Source: Nitrospira bacterium HGW-Nitrospira-1
Lineage (GTDB): Bacteria; Nitrospirota; Thermodesulfovibrionia; Thermodesulfovibrionales; UBA6898
DNA: 18,868 nucleotides
Reading direction: 5' to 3'
Assembly: GCA_002839535.1 (NCBI GenBank)
Contig: PGYF01000022.1
Location: 1 to 18,868, forward strand
The notes under the pieces were generated by a model. The model did no database searches, was not told the origin of the DNA, and saw nothing but the letters and a program-made list of their open reading frames with translations. Shown in pieces: positions 1 through 8,846 of the stretch. The position numbers and the translations under genes are program-made. How positions within the stretch are numbered: the stretch's first letter is position 1; every line of letters begins with the position of its first letter.

Positions 1-97
1 CAGAGGGCATGCTTGATGCGGGGGTCAAGCCGGAGAATGACAGAATAAATTTGTTTTGACTTTTGACGCCCTGTGCTCTTGGCACAGGGTTCTTCAC
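1..97. repeat. Repeat copy shared, inverted, with 12.31-12.52 kb
   Basis: Bases 44-97 are the exact reverse complement of 12313-12366 (54 bp). Bases 1-42 are the exact reverse complement of 12482-12523. The two blocks are adjacent here but separated by about 115 bases of further repeat in the other copy. Positions 69-89 form a perfect 8-bp stem (CCCTGTGC / GCACAGGG, loop TCTTG), which could end transcription from an upstream gene, although only a weak T-run follows. The 1-42 segment belongs to the family of GC-rich 'GTCATTC...CTTGA' palindromic repeats seen elsewhere in the window. Confidence 0.85.
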
Positions 98-108
98 AAC
101 CCTATAAT
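79..108 (+). promoter_or_regulatory. Sigma-70-like promoter for scpB
   Basis: TTGGCA (79-84) and a perfect TATAAT (103-108) are separated by 18 bp and sit about 57 bp upstream of the scpB start. The -35 lies inside the repeat hairpin, so the repeat appears to supply half the promoter. A second weaker pair, TTGAAT (124-129) and TATAGT (147-152) with a 17-bp spacer, would give an almost leaderless transcript. Both are predictions from sequence alone. Confidence 0.5.
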
Positions 109-141
109 TTTTTTTTACAAAAATTGAATTTTTTATGCCTT

Positions 142-163
142 TTTGGTATAGTTCCATACCAAA
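142..163. promoter_or_regulatory. 8-bp inverted repeat just upstream of scpB start
   Basis: TTTGGTAT (142-149) and ATACCAAA (156-163) form a perfect inverted repeat with a 6-nt spacer, ending one base before the ATG at 165. It could be an RNA hairpin covering the initiation region or an operator overlapping the weaker -10 at 147-152. No Shine-Dalgarno sequence is visible in front of either candidate start of scpB. The function is unknown. Confidence 0.4.
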
Positions 164-164
164 G

Positions 165-695
165 ATGACAAACAAGGAAAAGAAATCTCTTATCGAAGCG
201 CTACTGTTTGTTTCAGGCGATCCTGTTACGCTTTCAGGCCTTAAAAATACTATGGATTTGCATGAAAACGATCTCAAGCAGCTCCTTGATGAACTTATTC
301 TGGAATATAAACAAAAAGACAGCGGCATCCAGATTGTAGAAATTGCCAATGGTTACCAGATGGTGACCAATCCCTTTTATTCCCAATGGCTGAAGAAATT
401 TACCAATACGACCACTTCAAACAGACTCTCGATGCCGTCCCTTGAAACACTTGCCATAATCGCCTACAAACAGCCCATCATCAAGGCCGAATTGGAACAG
501 ATACGGGGTGTGAATTCAGACGGAGTCATAAAAACACTCATGGACAAAAGACTGATTAAAATTATGGGGAGAAAGGAAGTTCCCGGAAAGCCTCTTCTTT
601 ACGGCACAACACAGGAATTTCTTCAGTACTTTGGCATAAAGGACTTGACTGAACTCCCTACCCTGAAAGAGCTTGCACGTGAGGAAGCTGCATGA
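165..695 (+). CDS. scpB: Segregation and condensation protein ScpB
   Basis: ScpB is the winged-helix partner of ScpA and SMC in the bacterial condensin that organises and separates chromosomes. The N-terminal stretch around EALLFVSGDPVTL and the second half, with LAIIAYKQP followed by an IRGVNSDGVIKTL-type segment and PGKPLLYGTT, are characteristic of the family, and the length of 176 aa is usual. I chose ATG at 165 because family members normally begin a few residues before the IEALLF segment; ATG at 135 would add ten unconserved residues. Neither start has a good ribosome site. The stop overlaps the next gene by 4 nt. The usual partner scpA is not directly upstream, where a repeat and a promoter lie instead, so scpB seems to be transcribed on its own with the hydrolase gene. 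Confidence 0.93.
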   Translation: MTNKEKKSLIEALLFVSGDPVTLSGLKNTMDLHENDLKQLLDELILEYKQKDSGIQIVEIANGYQMVTNPFYSQWLKKFTNTTTSNRLSMPSLETLAIIAYKQPIIKAELEQIRGVNSDGVIKTLMDKRLIKIMGRKEVPGKPLLYGTTQEFLQYFGIKDLTELPTLKELAREEAA

Positions 696-1657
696 AGAAA
701 ACTTATCTTTTTAAATCCGTAAAACTCGTTCTGCTTTTTCTCCTCCTCACATCCTTTGTTTCAAGAGTTGAGGCTGCAATCGAGTATAAAGTAAAAAAGG
801 GTGATAATTTTTATACTATTGCAAAAAAACATAATGTAAAAATAGACGACTTGAAAAACCTCAATACAATTTCTGCCAAAAACATTAAACCCGGAGACAA
901 GCTAATCATACCTTTACAAAAAAAAGAAGCCGACAAAAAAACAAAGTCCGTTGATTCCAAAAAGGAAAGCGTTTCTCACAAAAAAACACCCAAAGAAAAT
1001 GTCACCGACGGGCCAAAAATGTATACAGTCAAAAAAGGCGATAACGTATGGAGCATAGCCAGGAGATTCCATATTGATGCGGAAGAATTAATGGAAATAA
1101 ATGAAATGGATTCTCCTTCCCTGAAAGCAGGTCAGAAACTCTATCTTGAAGAAGAACAGCCAATTATAGCCGAATTTCAGAACAATAAGATGCTCACAAA
1201 GAACCTGGAAGAAGAATTGAAAAACGTATCTGAATCTGACGAATTCTCTGCGAAAAGTTTACCTGAAAAGCTCTCTCTCTTTGCCAGGAAACTGCTGAAT
1301 ATCCCCTATAAATTTGGAGGGAACAGTATCCTGGGTATTGATTGTTCAGCCTACGTCAAAAAGGTTTACGGTCTTCTGGGGACAGACCTTCCGAGGACTG
1401 CGAGGGAACAGTTCAACGAAGGAGAAACAATTGACAAGGAAGAGTTGTCCATAGGCGACCTCGTCTTTTTCAGGACCTATGCATCATTTCCCTCTCATGT
1501 CGGTATTTATCTCGGCAACAACCTCTTCATACATGCCTCATCAAAAGGGAAGAAAGTTAAGGTTGATAATCTGGACGCCCCCTATTTTATGAAAAGATTC
1601 ATAGGCGCCAAAAGACTTTTAAGCGATGAAAATAAGTCAACAGAGCCCCAAAGCTGA
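692..1657 (+). CDS. Exported LysM-LysM-NlpC/P60 peptidoglycan hydrolase
   Basis: A 321-aa secreted cell-wall enzyme. Residues 1-29 form a signal peptide (KKTYLFK, a leucine-rich core, then VEAA). Two LysM peptidoglycan-binding domains follow at about 31-75 and 110-153 (both YxVKKGDN), joined by a lysine-rich linker. The NlpC/P60 domain spans about 195-312 and has the expected triad: C218 in GIDCSAYV, H269 in PSHVGIYLG and H281 in FIHASS. Members cleave the stem-peptide bond between D-glutamate and diaminopimelate or similar links. It starts inside the end of scpB (ATGA overlap) with a GAGGAAG ribosome site, so the two are co-transcribed. It converges with the minus-strand gene at 1701; no clear terminator hairpin is visible in the 43-base gap. 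Confidence 0.9.
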   Translation: MKKTYLFKSVKLVLLFLLLTSFVSRVEAAIEYKVKKGDNFYTIAKKHNVKIDDLKNLNTISAKNIKPGDKLIIPLQKKEADKKTKSVDSKKESVSHKKTPKENVTDGPKMYTVKKGDNVWSIARRFHIDAEELMEINEMDSPSLKAGQKLYLEEEQPIIAEFQNNKMLTKNLEEELKNVSESDEFSAKSLPEKLSLFARKLLNIPYKFGGNSILGIDCSAYVKKVYGLLGTDLPRTAREQFNEGETIDKEELSIGDLVFFRTYASFPSHVGIYLGNNLFIHASSKGKKVKVDNLDAPYFMKRFIGAKRLLSDENKSTEPQS

Positions 1658-1700
1658 ATTTGTTGTTTTTTCGAAGATCATCATGTGCGATAATTATTGT

Positions 1701-3668
1701 CTATGACTCATAAATTATCTTCCCCATATCAGTGACATCATAACCTCCGAGCTTTTCTACAGATGTCCGGAAATCCTGATTTTCCCTGATTATCTGGAGA
1801 ACTGCAGCAACAGGGCCGGTATTCATATACTCTCTCATGACAGCAAGATCATATCTTTCCCTTGCCAGGGGTATGAAATCAAGATCAAGGGCGCGGGCAG
1901 CGGCCAGAATACCCATGCCGGTATCGGCAATTCCGCTAAGAACAGCCGAAGCTGCTCCCATATGCGTATATTCTTCCCTGTCGTACCCCTTGATATCGCC
2001 TGAAGATATATTATTTTCCCTGAGGTATTTGTCGGTAAGCAATCGTGTACCTGACCCGCCCTGCCTGTTTATAAAAATAATATCCTCACGCAAAAGGTCT
2101 TCAAAAGATCCGATCTTTTTGGGATTGCCTTTTATCACCATTAGCCCCTGCTGACGATACACAAGATTCATCAGCACAATCCCCCTGTCACCGAGAAGCC
2201 TCTGAAGATAAGGGACATTATATTCACCGGTTCCTTCATCAAGAAGATGAGTGCCTGCCATATGCGCTTCACCTTTTTTCAATGCGATAAGACCCCCCAT
2301 TGACCCGACATGAGCAGATGACAGGGAAAATCCCGGATGATTTTTCTTCAAGATATTGGCAAGCAGATCCAATGAGTTGTCATGGCTTCCAATACATACA
2401 ACAGTATTCCCTATCTCATCTTTCTCCCTGAGAAGTTCAACATTGACTTCAGCTCCTGCGCCGATTCCTTCAGACATTGCAGGTATCCTGACAAATCCAT
2501 CGGCGCGTACCAGCGACATCAAAATACCGGCGCCCCTGCTGAGGGGGGTTGCAATCATGTTTTCCCCTACTTTGCCGAGTTTGACCCGGAGAAATTCTTC
2601 CTGTCCCAAAGAAGACGCAACCTGCCGCGACATCTTTGCCGTTATATACTCAGGCTCGGGCAGCTCCCTGCCCTGTAATGCGCAGATCAAAATTCTTGCG
2701 AAAATACTGAAGGTTATAAATGCTGAAACAGGATAACCTGGGATCCCCAAAACAGGAGTATTCTTTACCCAGCCCAATATTACCGGTTTTCCGGGTTTGA
2801 TATTTATGCCATGCTGAATAACCTCTCCGAGTTCTGCAATGGCATCTACTGTAAAATCAGCAGAGCCTGCTGAAGAACCGGCATTTACAACTACAAGATC
2901 GCCGAGTTCACATCCTCTTAAAATAGCCTTCTTTATCTCTTCAATGCTGTCTGGAACAGGGTTGTTCCTCATGGTCTCACCTCCCCATTCATGAACAAGC
3001 GCAGAGAGGATAAAGGAATTGGATTCAATTATGTTACCCTTTCTCAGCGCGCTGCCAGGCTCCACTATCTCAGAACCAGTCGGGATAATAACGATTTTAG
3101 GTTTTCTGCGAACAGAAACGGTTGTATGTCCTCCGGAGATGAGGGCGCCAATATCAACTGGTCTTATTTTATGATTTTCCGGCGCTATAAGCTCAGTACA
3201 AACAATGTCCTCACCGATGACCCTGACATGCTGCCATGGCGTCGCAGGTTGAATTATCTCAATATATTCTATAACCCCCTCATGAGCATTCTGCATCACA
3301 GGTTCAGCATCCTGCCTTTGGATGATATTTACATCTTCCACCATAATTACTGAGTTAAAACCATCCGGCATAGGATCACCGGTATTCACATAAACAGCCT
3401 GTGTCCTGTAATCAAGTTTTTTCGGCGATCTTTCAGATGCCCCAAATGTATCAGTAAATTTTACTGCGTATCCGTCCATAGCAGAAGCATGATAAAACGG
3501 GGAAGACGCCTTTGCAAATATCGCTTCACTCGTTATTCTTCCAAGGGATTGCCCTGCAGGAATGCCTTCAGTCACCAGCGGACAGACCTTTTCCGATTCG
3601 ATTTTTTCACGCCATTTTCTTATAGCGTTACTTAAAGAAATCGTATTCAAGTACACGTTTTTTCTCAT
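1701..3668 (-). CDS. moeA: MoeA-type molybdopterin molybdenumtransferase fused to a PBP-like molybdate-binding domain
   Basis: A 655-aa fusion. Residues 1 to about 412 are MoeA, which inserts molybdenum (or tungsten) into adenylylated molybdopterin: SAMDGYAV (62-69), TGDPMPDG (96-103), PTGSEI (196-201), a divergent NAGSSAGSADF loop (262-272), KPGKP (291-295) and GIPGYPVSA (308-316). Residues about 422-640 match the PBP-like domain (COG1910-type) found after MoeA in many anaerobes and archaea, with HVGSMGGLIAL, HLLDEGTGEYN and FINRQGGSGTR as hallmarks. No signal peptide is present, so the binding domain works in the cytoplasm and may present metal oxyanion or sense cofactor (inference). It is the last gene of the minus-strand operon, 28 nt after the methyltransferase gene. 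A plain MoeA is about 400 aa. Confidence 0.88.
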   Translation of the reverse strand: MRKNVYLNTISLSNAIRKWREKIESEKVCPLVTEGIPAGQSLGRITSEAIFAKASSPFYHASAMDGYAVKFTDTFGASERSPKKLDYRTQAVYVNTGDPMPDGFNSVIMVEDVNIIQRQDAEPVMQNAHEGVIEYIEIIQPATPWQHVRVIGEDIVCTELIAPENHKIRPVDIGALISGGHTTVSVRRKPKIVIIPTGSEIVEPGSALRKGNIIESNSFILSALVHEWGGETMRNNPVPDSIEEIKKAILRGCELGDLVVVNAGSSAGSADFTVDAIAELGEVIQHGINIKPGKPVILGWVKNTPVLGIPGYPVSAFITFSIFARILICALQGRELPEPEYITAKMSRQVASSLGQEEFLRVKLGKVGENMIATPLSRGAGILMSLVRADGFVRIPAMSEGIGAGAEVNVELLREKDEIGNTVVCIGSHDNSLDLLANILKKNHPGFSLSSAHVGSMGGLIALKKGEAHMAGTHLLDEGTGEYNVPYLQRLLGDRGIVLMNLVYRQQGLMVIKGNPKKIGSFEDLLREDIIFINRQGGSGTRLLTDKYLRENNISSGDIKGYDREEYTHMGAASAVLSGIADTGMGILAAARALDLDFIPLARERYDLAVMREYMNTGPVAAVLQIIRENQDFRTSVEKLGGYDVTDMGKIIYES

Positions 3669-3696
3669 TTTTACCCGCCTTAAATATTAGTAATGT

Positions 3697-4893
3697 TTAT
3701 CTAATTTGCAGGAATGCGATTGTTTCTATATGAAAGGTGTGCGGGAAAAAATCAATCTGACGCACTGACTGTATCTCATATTTATCTTTTAGTTTTTTGA
3801 GGTCTCGCGCTAACGTAGATGGATTGCAGGATATATATACAATCGTATCGGAGGGGTTCTCTAAAATCCTGTTTGTTATATCAGAGCCAAGCCCGTGTCT
3901 TGGCGGATCAAGAATAAGAATATCGAATTTCTTTTTTATCCTGTATTTTTCAGCAGTCATCCTGAGAAACTTGCAATTCTTCAGACCGTTCAGCTCTATA
4001 TTTCTTATCCCATCGGCAACAGCAAAGGGATTTTCTTCAACGCTGACAACATGCTCTGCATGGGCAGCCAGGGCAATAGAGAAGTTCCCTGCGCCGGCAT
4101 ACAGATCAAGGACATGTTTGCCGCTTAACGGCAATAGTTGTTGTACAACAAATTCCACTACCTTCTTATTGAGACTCCAGTGCGCCTGGAAAAAAGTCCT
4201 CGGCGCAACAGTATACAGCATGCCGTTAAGGTCAAAATTAGTATATACCGGACCGCTGCAGGTATCATCATCGAGCATTACGCCGGAAAAACCGATCTCC
4301 CTGTATGTATCTGCCAACGACCTGTCATAGTCTCTTCCCTTTAAAAAAACTACCGCGGAATCACCCGCTGCTATATGTATTTCACTGAGATTTCGGGCGC
4401 TATCGGTTTCTTTTATTTTTTGAAGCAGGGCATTGATCTCCTGATTCATCAACAGACAACTCTGAAATGTTACGATATCCCTTGAAGATTCCCTGAATAA
4501 TCCAATCTCTTTGTTTCGTGAAACTTTTAATTGAGCCCTGCGCCGGTAATTCCACGTCAGGTCAGAAAGCGCAGGCTCAAGAGAAATTTCCATGCCCCCT
4601 ATCCTTTTCAGGGAGTCCAGAATTATCTCATCTTTCATCATCAGTTGTTTTTCATGCGATATGAACTGAAGCTGACATCCTCCGCAAACGCCAAACACAG
4701 AACATCTCGGCGAAATTCTATATTCTGACGCTTCGATGACATTTGCAACACTTGCTATAGCGTAATCTCTTTTTTTTTCTTCGATGGTTACTTCCACAAC
4801 CTCACCGGGTATTGCCCCCTTGATAAGGACCACCTTTTCATCACGGGCGATTGTATAGCCGCCGTAAGCCGGCATTAAAGACTTTAGCGCCAC
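3697..4893 (-). CDS. 23S rRNA (uracil-5)-methyltransferase, RlmD/RumA (TrmA) family
   Basis: A 398-aa SAM-dependent RNA methyltransferase that makes 5-methyluridine in 23S rRNA or tRNA. A short TRAM-like RNA-binding segment (about 1-52) is followed by the iron-sulfur cysteines C64, C70, C73 (CGGC) and C146. The catalytic part has RTFFQ (232-236), the SAM loop DLYAGAGNFS (263-272), DPPRHG (329-334), the nucleophile C356 in SCNPSTLARDL and the base E390 in HIET. The start is GTG at 4893, five bases after the receiver gene stops, with an AAGGA ribosome site inside that gene; ATG at residue 7 would cut into the TRAM segment. The exact target uridine (RlmD, RlmC or TrmFO-like substitute) cannot be told from sequence. 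Confidence 0.9.
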   Translation of the reverse strand: MALKSLMPAYGGYTIARDEKVVLIKGAIPGEVVEVTIEEKKRDYAIASVANVIEASEYRISPRCSVFGVCGGCQLQFISHEKQLMMKDEIILDSLKRIGGMEISLEPALSDLTWNYRRRAQLKVSRNKEIGLFRESSRDIVTFQSCLLMNQEINALLQKIKETDSARNLSEIHIAAGDSAVVFLKGRDYDRSLADTYREIGFSGVMLDDDTCSGPVYTNFDLNGMLYTVAPRTFFQAHWSLNKKVVEFVVQQLLPLSGKHVLDLYAGAGNFSIALAAHAEHVVSVEENPFAVADGIRNIELNGLKNCKFLRMTAEKYRIKKKFDILILDPPRHGLGSDITNRILENPSDTIVYISCNPSTLARDLKKLKDKYEIQSVRQIDFFPHTFHIETIAFLQIR

Positions 4894-4898
4894 GCGTC

Positions 4899-5249
4899 TT
4901 AGTCCTTTTCCGTTAATTTCTTGATAGCTGCCTTCAGTTCAGTCAGGTCTGCCGACTTTACAATATAGGCCTCAGACGCCCAGACAGCAAAATCATCCCT
5001 GTAATCATATGCTGTAGACATAATAATCGGCAGTCTCGGTTTCTTTTCTTTTATCTGTCTTAACAGCTTAATGCCGTCGATATCCGGCAGAAGTATATCA
5101 AGAGTAATCAGGTCAGGGTCTTCCTTTTCAAATTTCTCCATAGCCTCCTGACCGCTTGAAGCAGTAACAACGATATATCCCTCATCCTCAAGTTCTTCCT
5201 TGTAAAGCCTCAAAATGTTCCTGTCATCGTCTACGATTAGTATTTTCAT
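4899..5249 (-). CDS. Single-domain response regulator (CheY-like receiver)
   Basis: A 116-aa receiver with no output domain. The acidic pocket D7-D8, the phospho-acceptor D51 (ITLDILLPDIDG), T79 in MSTAY and K98 in IVKSAD are all in place. It overlaps the histidine kinase stop by 4 nt (ATGA), so the two are almost certainly a cognate pair. With no DNA-binding or enzymatic domain, it must signal through protein contact or a phosphorelay. Its position between glycogen genes and an rRNA methyltransferase gives no direct hint of the target. Confidence 0.92.
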   Translation of the reverse strand: MKILIVDDDRNILRLYKEELEDEGYIVVTASSGQEAMEKFEKEDPDLITLDILLPDIDGIKLLRQIKEKKPRLPIIMSTAYDYRDDFAVWASEAYIVKSADLTELKAAIKKLTEKD

Positions 5250-7339
5250 TTTTCTCCCTCCTTTACAGGTATAAAAACTCTAAAAACACTCCCTTTATTG
5301 ACTTCACTTTCGACTTCAATCCTGCCGTTATGCTCCTCTATTATTCTATGCGTTATAGCCAGACCAAGACCTGTGCCGGAAGTTTTTGTGGTATAGAACG
5401 GATTAAAAATAAATGCCCGATCTTTCTCCTGTATCCCGCTGCCGGTATCCTTTATCTCCAGGACAGCATCATCTTTTTCCGTATACGTCCTGATATATAT
5501 TGAACCACTGCCGGTTATTGACTCAATAGCGTTTGTAATAATATTTGCGACAGCCTCTTTGACCCTGTTAGGATCAATGAAAAGTTCCGGTAAAGCTCCG
5601 CAATCGCGCACAACAACAATGCCCCTCTCCTTGATATTGGCTGCCGTTAATTTTAAAACGTCGTCAACAAGCGCATTGAAGCTGATATTTTCCCTTGAAA
5701 GCCTGACCTCTTTAACAAATCCGAGCATCTCTTTTAAAGTATTCTCGAGTCTGGCAACTTCTTTTACGATTACGCCGGCGTCTGCCTTGAGATTTCCTTT
5801 GAGTCTCTCTTCGAGTCTCCTGGCAAACCCTCCGACAGAAACAAGGGGATTTCTGATCTCATGCGCAACTTTTGCAGCGACCTCCCCCAGCGCAGCCATT
5901 TTTTCAGACATAACTAATTTTTCGCGCAATATTTTTAACTCGTTAATATCTCTTGCCACATGGACCGATCCGATAAATTCCCCTGCTGAGTCAAATATCG
6001 GAGAACTTGAGGTGAGGAATGTGCCGCCCAGGTATGGTTCCTCAAGCTCTTCTATATAGGCCTTCTTTGTGATTACAGTCTTGTAATGCGGACATCCTTT
6101 AACCGGTTCGTTCGTGCCGTGAAATATCTCGTAACATTTTTTCCCTATAATCTCCGATTGCGGCATACCCACCTTATTGCTTACCGCACGGTTAATATTC
6201 TTAATTTCGTAATCCTTACTCACAAAATAAACCATATCCGATATGGATTCGAAAATATTCTCAAGCTGCTGTTCCGCCACAGTCACCTGTTCAAACAACC
6301 GGGCGCTCTCAATCGCAGAAGCTATGTGGTTGGAAAAACTTACAAGGAATTGCATCTCTTCTTCCCCAATGGGTTTTCTATTGAAATAATTATCAACCCA
6401 AATCAAGCCAATCACTTTGCCGCGGGAAATTAACGGAACCACCGCGTAAGCATCGGCGTCAAGCTGTTGTATGAGCGCTGTGTCTGCAAGAGGTTCCTCT
6501 TTGACGTCCGGAACATTAAACGGCCTTTTCTCTTTCACGGCGCGGATCAGCGCGCCGGACCCCTCAAGAGAGAGCTCGATACCAACGGAAAGCTCATCAA
6601 AAACCGAACCTTTTTTTAGAGGACTCGCAGCGATTTCCTGCATAACATCGTTGAGCGTTTTATTTTTCAGCGATACGTCATTCCAGATATTCCATGCTTC
6701 TTCGGGGCTTGCAGGGCCGACGCCCATAAACCCTTTTAACACATTTTTTGACTCGTCAATAAGAAAAAGGATCGCCCTGTTGAATCCCATCCCGTCGCCA
6801 ATTGTCACGGCAGTCAGCGCCATTGTCAAAAGCCTGTCTAATTCCAGGGTGCTTCTCATAGCCGAACTAATGTGGCAAAGATTGGTCATCTCCTCGTTTT
6901 TTCTGATCAGTTCCTTTTCAACCCTTTTCTTCTGAGAAATATCTCTCGATATTCCGCTTATTCCAATAACATCTCCGGCAGCGTTTTTTATGGGAGACAG
7001 GCTAAGACTGACCTCGATAATACTGCCGTCTTTTTTTCTTCTCAAGGTCTCAATATCCCTTAAAACTTCTCCCTTCTTTATCCGCTCAATATTCTCCTGT
7101 TCTTTTTCAAGAAGAAAATCAGGGACAAACGGCAAAAATTCGCCTATAACATCGTTTTCGGAAAAGCCGAAGATTTTTTCCGCGCCCTGATTCCAGAAAG
7201 TAATCAATCCAGCAACGTCGGATGCAACAATCGCATCCGCAGAATTACTGATAATAGCCTCAAGATATTCTTTTGACTGCTGCGTCTCTTTCGGTTTTTG
7301 AGTAATCTTTAAACTTGAAGATTCCAATTCAGTCCCCAT
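5246..7339 (-). CDS. Soluble PAS-GAF-PAS sensor histidine kinase
   Basis: A 697-aa kinase with no predicted membrane segment, so it is expected to sense cytoplasmic signals. A PAS domain lies at about 22-138, a GAF domain at about 160-348 and a second PAS at about 358-468. HisKA follows with H493 in VAHEIRNPL, then the ATPase domain with N603 (NIITNAIE), DTGSGI (631-636), an F-box region NPFYTTKTSG and GTGLGL (655-660). The second PAS carries two cysteines in a CYEIFHG...GCPH pattern (C402, C416), which might sense redox state or bind metal (inference). The ATG at 7339 has no good Shine-Dalgarno sequence; it lies 37 nt after glgA. The partner is the receiver protein immediately downstream. 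Confidence 0.92.
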   Translation of the reverse strand: MGTELESSSLKITQKPKETQQSKEYLEAIISNSADAIVASDVAGLITFWNQGAEKIFGFSENDVIGEFLPFVPDFLLEKEQENIERIKKGEVLRDIETLRRKKDGSIIEVSLSLSPIKNAAGDVIGISGISRDISQKKRVEKELIRKNEEMTNLCHISSAMRSTLELDRLLTMALTAVTIGDGMGFNRAILFLIDESKNVLKGFMGVGPASPEEAWNIWNDVSLKNKTLNDVMQEIAASPLKKGSVFDELSVGIELSLEGSGALIRAVKEKRPFNVPDVKEEPLADTALIQQLDADAYAVVPLISRGKVIGLIWVDNYFNRKPIGEEEMQFLVSFSNHIASAIESARLFEQVTVAEQQLENIFESISDMVYFVSKDYEIKNINRAVSNKVGMPQSEIIGKKCYEIFHGTNEPVKGCPHYKTVITKKAYIEELEEPYLGGTFLTSSSPIFDSAGEFIGSVHVARDINELKILREKLVMSEKMAALGEVAAKVAHEIRNPLVSVGGFARRLEERLKGNLKADAGVIVKEVARLENTLKEMLGFVKEVRLSRENISFNALVDDVLKLTAANIKERGIVVVRDCGALPELFIDPNRVKEAVANIITNAIESITGSGSIYIRTYTEKDDAVLEIKDTGSGIQEKDRAFIFNPFYTTKTSGTGLGLAITHRIIEEHNGRIEVESEVNKGSVFRVFIPVKEGEK

Positions 7340-7376
7340 CCTTGCGTTGCATTTATGAGATTTCCGGCATTCCGGT

Positions 7377-8846
7377 TCACTTTGTTATAGAGTTTATTGT
7401 CTTCGCTCTCTTGCCTGCTCTTTTGTAAAGTTTAAGATATGTGTCTGTTGATCTGCTCCAGGGGAAATCTTTTTTCATAACGTCGGCGACCATCTTTTTC
7501 ATATTGGGCTTATCGGTAAAAACACAGATGGCGCGCTTGACAGCGTCCTGTAACGCATAAGGCGAATAGCCGCTGAAGAGAAAGCCGGTTCCTGTGCGGG
7601 TCATATGGTCATAATCCTGTATCGTATCGGCAAGCCCTCCGGTTTTTCTCGCTATCGGAACAGTCCCGTATTTCATGGCTATAAGTTGTCCGAGTCCGCA
7701 AGGTTCATACTGTGAAGGCATCAGGAAAAAATCAGAGCCCGCATAAATCAGACGGGCCAGTTTCTCATCAAATCCGATATGCGCGAAAATCCTGCCTTTA
7801 TACGATTCAGCCGCTCCTTTAAAGAGCCTTTCATATTCAGCCTCGCCTTTTCCAAGCACAATGAGATTCAGCCCTGCGGCAATCAGCGCCTCAAGGGAAC
7901 TCAGGACAAGGTCAACGCCTTTTTGTGAAGAAAGCCTGCTGATGATCGCGGCTACCGGAAGCGTTTTTTTATGGAATGAGGCCTCTTGACATAATTGTCT
8001 CCTGCATCGCTCTTTTCCCTTCAGATCGCTGGCGCCATATTGAGAAGGAATGAGAGTATCCATGGCAGGGTCCCATTGCCCATAGTCTATTCCATTAATA
8101 ACTCCATAAAGATCTTCAGCCCTTTTTTTCATAATTCCATCGAGGCCAAAGCCATACTCAGGCTGCTGTATCTCTTGCGCATAGGTATTGCTCACTGTAT
8201 TTATAAGGTCGGCATAGAGAAGCCCTGCCTTCATTAAGTTGAGCTTCCCGTAAAACTCAAGTCTCTCGGGAGTGAAATATTCCCTTCCCAACCCTGTATA
8301 TAACAGCGTCGCTGCATCGAAAATCCCCTGGTAGCCGAGGTTGTGAACAGTAAAAAGTGTAGCTGTTTTTGCGAAGTGGGTGTTGTCTTTATAAATGGTT
8401 TTAAGATAGAGGGGGATTAATGCTGTCTGCCAGTCATTACAGTGAATAACATCCGGTTTAATACGCATTGCCAGGCATAATTCGAGGACAGCCCTGGAAA
8501 AGAAAATAAATCTGATTGCATTATCAGGATAGTCGCCTGCTGACGTCCCATATAGCTCAGTCCTGCCGTAGAGTTCATCGCACTCAATAAAATATGCCTC
8601 GGGATTGTCTTCCTTTGATGAAGCAAATATACTTCCCCTATATGTAACATCCCCCATTTTGACTAATATCGCCTTACCCGTTGCATGGAGTTTATATTTA
8701 TTCTTTATCGCTGCATACAGGGGAAGCACTAAAGAGGCCTTTTCATTTTTTGAGCGCAACTCCTTTAGAAGGGTTCCTGCAACATCCGCAAGTCCGCCGG
8801 TTTTGATATAGGGGACTGCCTCTGAACTTGCCATCAGAATCTTCAT
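7377..8846 (-). CDS. glgA: Glycogen synthase (GT5 family)
   Basis: A 489-aa glucosyltransferase that extends alpha-1,4-glucan chains from ADP-glucose (or UDP-glucose). It has the N-terminal KTGGLADV motif (K15-V22), HCNDWQTAL (135-143), the acceptor-site TVHNLGYQG (166-174), SRLSSQKG with R304 and K309, and the C-terminal EPCGLGQL with E381, then KTGGLAD (401-407). All catalytic positions of the GT5 glycogen/starch synthases are present and the length is normal. It overlaps the end of galT by 4 nt, so nucleotide-sugar handling and polymer synthesis are coupled. No glgC, glgB or glgP is in the window. Confidence 0.95.
   Translation of the reverse strand: MKILMASSEAVPYIKTGGLADVAGTLLKELRSKNEKASLVLPLYAAIKNKYKLHATGKAILVKMGDVTYRGSIFASSKEDNPEAYFIECDELYGRTELYGTSAGDYPDNAIRFIFFSRAVLELCLAMRIKPDVIHCNDWQTALIPLYLKTIYKDNTHFAKTATLFTVHNLGYQGIFDAATLLYTGLGREYFTPERLEFYGKLNLMKAGLLYADLINTVSNTYAQEIQQPEYGFGLDGIMKKRAEDLYGVINGIDYGQWDPAMDTLIPSQYGASDLKGKERCRRQLCQEASFHKKTLPVAAIISRLSSQKGVDLVLSSLEALIAAGLNLIVLGKGEAEYERLFKGAAESYKGRIFAHIGFDEKLARLIYAGSDFFLMPSQYEPCGLGQLIAMKYGTVPIARKTGGLADTIQDYDHMTRTGTGFLFSGYSPYALQDAVKRAICVFTDKPNMKKMVADVMKKDFPWSRSTDTYLKLYKRAGKRAKTINSITK

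Noticed and set aside
1658..1700. Terminator between the convergent hydrolase and moeA genes
   Set aside because: There is a T-run but no stable stem next to it.
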